Shown one piece after another: positions 60,411 through 64,000 of a stretch of 64,000 nt of DNA. Position 1 is the first letter of the stretch, and each line of letters opens with the position of its first letter. Both the position numbers and the translations under genes were made by a program. Origin of the DNA: JAIBJN01 sp963784175. Its GTDB lineage: Bacteria > Actinomycetota > Thermoleophilia > Gaiellales > Gaiellaceae. The stretch spans positions 186,001 to 250,000 of the forward strand of contig CAWAQJ010000018.1 of the NCBI GenBank assembly GCA_963784175.1. The letters are read 5' to 3'. Under the pieces are notes generated by a model that saw only the letters and a program-made list of their open reading frames with translations, ran no database searches and was not told the DNA's origin.

Positions 60411-62478
60411 CCCGCCAGGGTCGCTCGAGACGGCGGGCCTGCACCTCGCGGGCCTGAGCGCCGTCGCGGTCGCCCAGCCGGTCTTCGACCTTCTTTCACG
60501 CAACGTCGAGTTCTTCGCGGTGCGCGGCTCGACCCGCTGGGACATCGTGTTCTTCGCCGTCGGGCTGGTCGTCATCCCGCCGCTCGTGCTGCTGACGCTG
60601 GAAGTGCTCGCGGGCCTCGTCCACGGCCTCGCGGCGACCGTGCTCCACTTCGTGTTCGTCGGCGGCCTCGTCGGGCTGATCGTCCTCCAGGCGATCCGCG
60701 GAGTCGACGCATCGTCGCTGCTGCTGATCGCCGCGGCAGCCGCAGTTGGTGGAGGCGCCGTCTTCCTCTACGCACGCGCGAGGCCGGCCCGGATGCTCCT
60801 CACCGTTCTCGGCGCGGCGCCCCTCGTCTTCCTCGTCCTCTTCCTCTTCGTCTCACCCACCTCGCGCCTCGTGCTCGAGGACGCGCCGGAGCCGCGCCTC
60901 GCCGAGGTGCCGTCCACCGCTCCGGTCGTCATGGTCGTCTTCGACGAGCTGCCGACGGTCTCGCTGATGGACGCCGAAGGCGAGATCGACGCGGCCCGCT
61001 ATCCCAACTTCGCCCGGCTCGCTGGCGACGCAACGTGGTATCGGAACGCGACGTCCGTGCACGAGTGGACGACGGGCGCCGTCCCGGCAATGCTCACCGG
61101 CCTCTGGCCGGAGGAGGACGACCTCCCGCTCTACCTCGACCACCCGGACAACCTCTTCACGCTGCTCGGCGCCGGCTACGACATGCACGCCATGGAGTCG
61201 CAGGCGCACCTTTGTCCGCAGCAGCTCTGCGACGAGGACCGCGAGCCCCTCGTCCAGCGCGTGGGCTCGCTCCTGTCCGACCTCTCGATCGTCTACGGCC
61301 ACCTCGTGCTGCCGGAGGACACGAGCCGACGCCTCCCCGCCATCTCCACCGCCTGGCGCGGGTTCGGAGGCGACGGGCCGGTCGTCCGCCTGCAGGAGGG
61401 GCCGTCCCAGCCCGGCGGGCGGCCGGCCGCCTACACGGAGCGCGACGCGGAGGTGCAGGAGTTCGTCGACGGGATCGAGCGCGAGGAGCGCCCGACGCTG
61501 TCGTTCCTCCACGTCCTACTGCCGCACCATCCCTGGGAGTACCTCCCGAACGGGAAGGTCTACGCGGCCGACCTCGGGTTCCAGCCCGGGATGGTGGGCG
61601 AGCGGTGGACGGGCGACCCCGAGCTCGCCACGCAGGCGTGGCAGCGCCACCTCCTCCAGGTCGGGTACACGGACCTCGCGCTCGGGCGGATCCTCGACCG
61701 GCTCGAGGAGACGGGCGTCTACGACGACGCGCTCGTCGTGGTCGTCGCCGACCACGGCGTCAGCTTCCGCCCGCACGGCGAGCGGCGCCGCGTGCACACC
61801 GGAAACCTGGAAGAGCTCGCGTTCGTACCGCTCTTCGTCAAGGCGCCCGGCCAGGCGCGCGGGGAGACCGTCGACGAGCACGTGCGCACGATCGACCTGC
61901 TGCCGACGATGGCGGACATCCTCGGCGTCGACATCCCGTGGCGGACGGACGGGCGCTCGGCCCTCGGCCCTCAGCGGGGCGAAGAGACCGATGTCGTGAT
62001 GCACACGTCCTCCGGCGAGGTTGTCGTCGGGGACGTGGACGAGCTCGTCTCCCGGCGCGACCGCCTCCTCGCACGCCAGATCGCGCTCTTTGGCGAGGGG
62101 AACGGGCCTCCGGGCCTCTACGCGGGAGGACCGCGGCCGGAGCTTCTGGGCAAGCGCGTCGACAGCCTCACGGTCGCGGCGGGCGGCAGCCCGTCCTTCG
62201 AGAGCTACGGATCGAGCACGTACGACCCCGACGCCCCCCTTGCGCCCGTGCGCGTCTACGGACGGATCGACGGCGCGCCCGGGAGCCACGACGTCGCCAT
62301 CGCCGTCAACGGCACGATCGTCGCCGTCACCCGGAGCTTCGAGTACTCCGGCGAGACGCTGGTCTCGGCGGTGACGCCGGAGGACGCGTACCGGCCGGGC
62401 GAGAACAGCGTGCGTGTCTACCTCGTCGAGGGCTCCACCTCTGACGCCCGTCTGCAGGAGCTCGCCCCGGGATCTTGA
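60391..62478 (+). CDS. membrane-bound sulfatase/alkaline-phosphatase-fold protein
   Basis: The 695-residue protein has about five N-terminal membrane helices up to about 155, then an extracytoplasmic phosphatase-like domain. The metal Asp is in VVMVVFDELPTVSL, the likely Thr nucleophile is in TTGAVPAMLTG, and the distal ligands are in VVVVADHGVSF with HPWEY before it. There is no sulfatase CxPxR motif, so phospho-group transfer, as in LtaS or EptA relatives, is likelier. It begins GTG, coupled to the methyltransferase. Confidence 0.85.
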   Translation: MQVRPPDPPGSLETAGLHLAGLSAVAVAQPVFDLLSRNVEFFAVRGSTRWDIVFFAVGLVVIPPLVLLTLEVLAGLVHGLAATVLHFVFVGGLVGLIVLQAIRGVDASSLLLIAAAAAVGGGAVFLYARARPARMLLTVLGAAPLVFLVLFLFVSPTSRLVLEDAPEPRLAEVPSTAPVVMVVFDELPTVSLMDAEGEIDAARYPNFARLAGDATWYRNATSVHEWTTGAVPAMLTGLWPEEDDLPLYLDHPDNLFTLLGAGYDMHAMESQAHLCPQQLCDEDREPLVQRVGSLLSDLSIVYGHLVLPEDTSRRLPAISTAWRGFGGDGPVVRLQEGPSQPGGRPAAYTERDAEVQEFVDGIEREERPTLSFLHVLLPHHPWEYLPNGKVYAADLGFQPGMVGERWTGDPELATQAWQRHLLQVGYTDLALGRILDRLEETGVYDDALVVVVADHGVSFRPHGERRRVHTGNLEELAFVPLFVKAPGQARGETVDEHVRTIDLLPTMADILGVDIPWRTDGRSALGPQRGEETDVVMHTSSGEVVVGDVDELVSRRDRLLARQIALFGEGNGPPGLYAGGPRPELLGKRVDSLTVAAGGSPSFESYGSSTYDPDAPLAPVRVYGRIDGAPGSHDVAIAVNGTIVAVTRSFEYSGETLVSAVTPEDAYRPGENSVRVYLVEGSTSDARLQELAPGS

Positions 62479-62519
62479 CTTTCATCGCAGGAGTGCTATA
62501 TCAATAGCAGGACTGCGAT
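62475..62519 (+). promoter_or_regulatory. promoter with nested palindromic operator of the XRE gene
   Basis: TTGACT (62475-62480) and TATATC (62497-62502) form a -35/-10 pair with 16-bp spacing. Overlapping them, ATCGCA/TGCGAT (62484-62489, 62514-62519) and TGCTAT/ATAGCA (62494-62499, 62504-62509) are two nested inverted repeats, and the outer one reaches into the start codon. Autorepression by the XRE protein is the natural reading. Confidence 0.75.
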
Positions 62520-62835
62520 GAGTCGACCTTCCAAGGAAGAGCGCCACCACACCACCGAGCGGGCGATCGAACGCCTCCGTGAGCGGCTCGCGGGCGCGCA
62601 GGACGGCTGGCTCTTCGCCCAGATCGCCGAGCAAGTCGTCCAGCGCCGCCGGGAGCTCGGGCTCTCGCAGGCCGAGCTCGCGCGCGTGTGCGGGACGACC
62701 CAGTCGGCCATCGCGCGCCTCGAGTCCGGCGGACGGCCGCCGCGCATCGACACCCTCCTCAAGCTCGCGCACGCACTCGACTGCGATCTCCACATCGAGC
62801 TCCGCCCGACCGACTCCTCCAGGAAGGCGCGATGA
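62518..62835 (+). CDS. XRE-family regulator, HigA-like, orphan
   Basis: The 105-residue protein has a helix-turn-helix at about 42-90: VQRRRELGLSQAELARVCG, then TTQSAIARLESGGRPPRIDTLLKLA. The N-terminus is charged and helical, as in HigA antitoxins. No RelE/HigB-like toxin lies on either side. A palindromic operator covers its promoter and start. Its TGA overlaps the next ATG (ATGA), so it may also control the DUF2339 gene. Confidence 0.88.
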   Translation: MSRPSKEERHHTTERAIERLRERLAGAQDGWLFAQIAEQVVQRRRELGLSQAELARVCGTTQSAIARLESGGRPPRIDTLLKLAHALDCDLHIELRPTDSSRKAR

Positions 62836-64000
62836 GCGGCAAGGTCATCGCCGGCAGCCTCCTCGTGGTGATCATCGTGGCCGCCGCCTCACCGGTCGTC
62901 GGCCTGCTCGCGTTCGGCGCCCTCCTGCTCGCGATCTTCATCCAGCCGCAGCGTCCGGCGCCCTCCGGAACGGACGACACGGGTGACGAAGAGCCTGGAC
63001 GCGTCGGAGACCTGGAGCGGCGCCTCCTCACACTCGAGGCCGAGGTTTCGCGGCTCCGGTCGATCGTCGCGGGCGCGGCCTCGGTCGGCGTGCCCACCCG
63101 CCCGCAGCCCTCGATGCCCGCTCCGGCGCCGGCGGCGCCCGCCCCCGCTCCGCAGCAGGCCGCGCCGAAGCCTTCTCCCTCCCGCCCGGTGAAGCCGCCG
63201 CGACCGGCCCGCCCTCCGCGCCCCCGGCGCGAGATCGACCTCTCCAAGCTCGCCGGCGCCCTCGGGCTCGCCTGGGCGGGCGCGATCGTAACCGTCCTCG
63301 GGATCGTCTTCTTCTTCGTGCTCGCCGTGAACCGCGGCTGGATCAGCCCCGAGCTGCGCCTCGGCTTCGGCGCCGCGGCCTCGCTCGCCGTCTTCGCGGG
63401 GGGCTTCTGGCTCAGGCGCCGCTTCGGGACGACGTATGCGGCGCTCGCCGCCGTCGGCGCAGGCATCGCGGGCGGCTTCGCCACGCTCCTCGCAGCCTCG
63501 GCGCTCTACGGGTTCATCTCCGACCCGTGGGCGCTGGTCGCCGCAGCAGGCATCGCTGCAGGCGCCACCGCGGTTGCCCTCGCCTGGCGCGCCGAGCTCG
63601 TGGCCGCCCTCGGGCTCGTCGGCGCCATGCTCATCCCACTTATGACGCTCGTCGAGGACGAGGAGCTGACCCTCCTCGGGACGAGCTTCGTCGCCGTCCT
63701 GCTCGCCGCCACCGCCGTGGTCGCGCTCCGCCAGGGCTGGCGCCGCCTCCTGATCGCCGCGCTGATCGCTGCGATTCCCCAGAGCATCGGCCTCGTCGCC
63801 CAGAGCGAGCCCATGGACTGGCCTGTGGTCTGGCTCACGGCGGTCTTCTGGGGCCTGCTCGTCGCGGTCGCGATCGCCGTCCAGCTCGGCAAGGCCGACC
63901 GCCGGATCGAGTCTTTCGCCGCCACGCTCCTCCTCGTCTCGGCCGCGCTGGCCGCGGCCTCCTCGGCGCACCTCTTCGACGGCAAGGTCGGAGGCGTGAG
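62832..64000 (+). CDS. DUF2339 membrane protein (partial, runs off the window)
   Basis: ATG 62832 overlaps the XRE stop. The first 389 codons are open to the window end. Two N-terminal helices are followed by a short coiled coil (GDLERRLLTLEAEVSRLRS) and a Pro/Ala/Arg-rich linker. After EIDLSKLAGALGLAWAGAIV the sequence is almost wholly membrane helices, as in DUF2339, a large polytopic family of unknown role. The 3' end is missing. Confidence 0.85.
   Translation, partial: MSGKVIAGSLLVVIIVAAASPVVGLLAFGALLLAIFIQPQRPAPSGTDDTGDEEPGRVGDLERRLLTLEAEVSRLRSIVAGAASVGVPTRPQPSMPAPAPAAPAPAPQQAAPKPSPSRPVKPPRPARPPRPRREIDLSKLAGALGLAWAGAIVTVLGIVFFFVLAVNRGWISPELRLGFGAAASLAVFAGGFWLRRRFGTTYAALAAVGAGIAGGFATLLAASALYGFISDPWALVAAAGIAAGATAVALAWRAELVAALGLVGAMLIPLMTLVEDEELTLLGTSFVAVLLAATAVVALRQGWRRLLIAALIAAIPQSIGLVAQSEPMDWPVVWLTAVFWGLLVAVAIAVQLGKADRRIESFAATLLLVSAALAAASSAHLFDGKVGGV

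Noticed and set aside
62836..64000. Toxin partner for the XRE regulator
   Set aside because: The downstream gene is a polytopic DUF2339 protein and the upstream gene is the sulfatase-like enzyme; neither resembles HigB or RelE.

Overview
This 64 kb window is very GC-rich and almost fully coding. It looks like chromosome from a deep-branching Actinomycetota, most likely Thermoleophilia (Gaiellales or Solirubrobacterales type). The grounds are the SteA-like protein next to recN-nadK-tlyA, a SigB/F-type sigma operon, TANNNT -10 boxes directly in front of start codons, and a core gene order that also resembles Firmicutes. The lineage call is inference. Several genes carry single-base reading-frame breaks, including essential ones, so the sequence probably has residual indel errors.

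Positions 1-29,200 are a nearly continuous minus-strand core array. Read in transcription order it runs: MBL hydrolase, hisS, aspS, a coiled-coil DivIVA-like protein, a proline-rich membrane protein, an RlpA-like protein, a 6S RNA candidate, mnmA, a DUF948 protein, an anti-sigma-like protein, a SigB/F-like sigma factor, alaS, a PAS protein, a response regulator, ruvX, mltG, aroE, aroC, fused aroKB, aroQ, pepQ, efp, a carboxyltransferase-biotinyl fusion, accC, nusB, an xseB-like gene, a prenyl synthase, DUF3891, tlyA, nadK, recN and steA. Most neighbours overlap by ATGA or GTGA, so translation is probably coupled. The array combines translation, chorismate synthesis, fatty-acid precursor carboxylation, isoprenoids and envelope genes.

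Positions 29,200-43,500 hold metabolic and transport genes. Histidine degradation is encoded by hutH, hutU and hutI, with a separate ftcD. There is also a Dph6-like ATPase, an F420/flavin-type PPOX protein divergent from an MFS exporter, a heterodimeric ABC exporter with complementary degenerate sites, and an HD-domain protein.

Positions 43,500-48,100 hold tRNA-Gln(CTG), small membrane proteins, a frameshifted ZIP transporter and tRNA-Glu(CTC). A 2.1 kb element is inserted at the 3' end of tRNA-Glu, bounded by a perfect 50-bp direct repeat. It carries a secreted protein and no intact integrase.

Positions 48,100-64,000 are envelope-rich accessory sequence: a type IV pilin-like protein, small enzymes, a META lipoprotein, a coiled-coil membrane protein, a 1,554-residue secreted metalloprotease, a VOC protein, a cell-surface cluster (tiny membrane protein, methyltransferase, membrane sulfatase-like protein), an orphan XRE regulator with a nested palindromic operator, and a partial DUF2339 protein.

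The most unusual item is the biotinyl protein upstream of accC. It is fused to a carboxyltransferase-like domain that has lost its metal ligands and catalytic Thr/Ser, which suggests a scaffold or pseudoenzyme in the acyl-CoA carboxylase.
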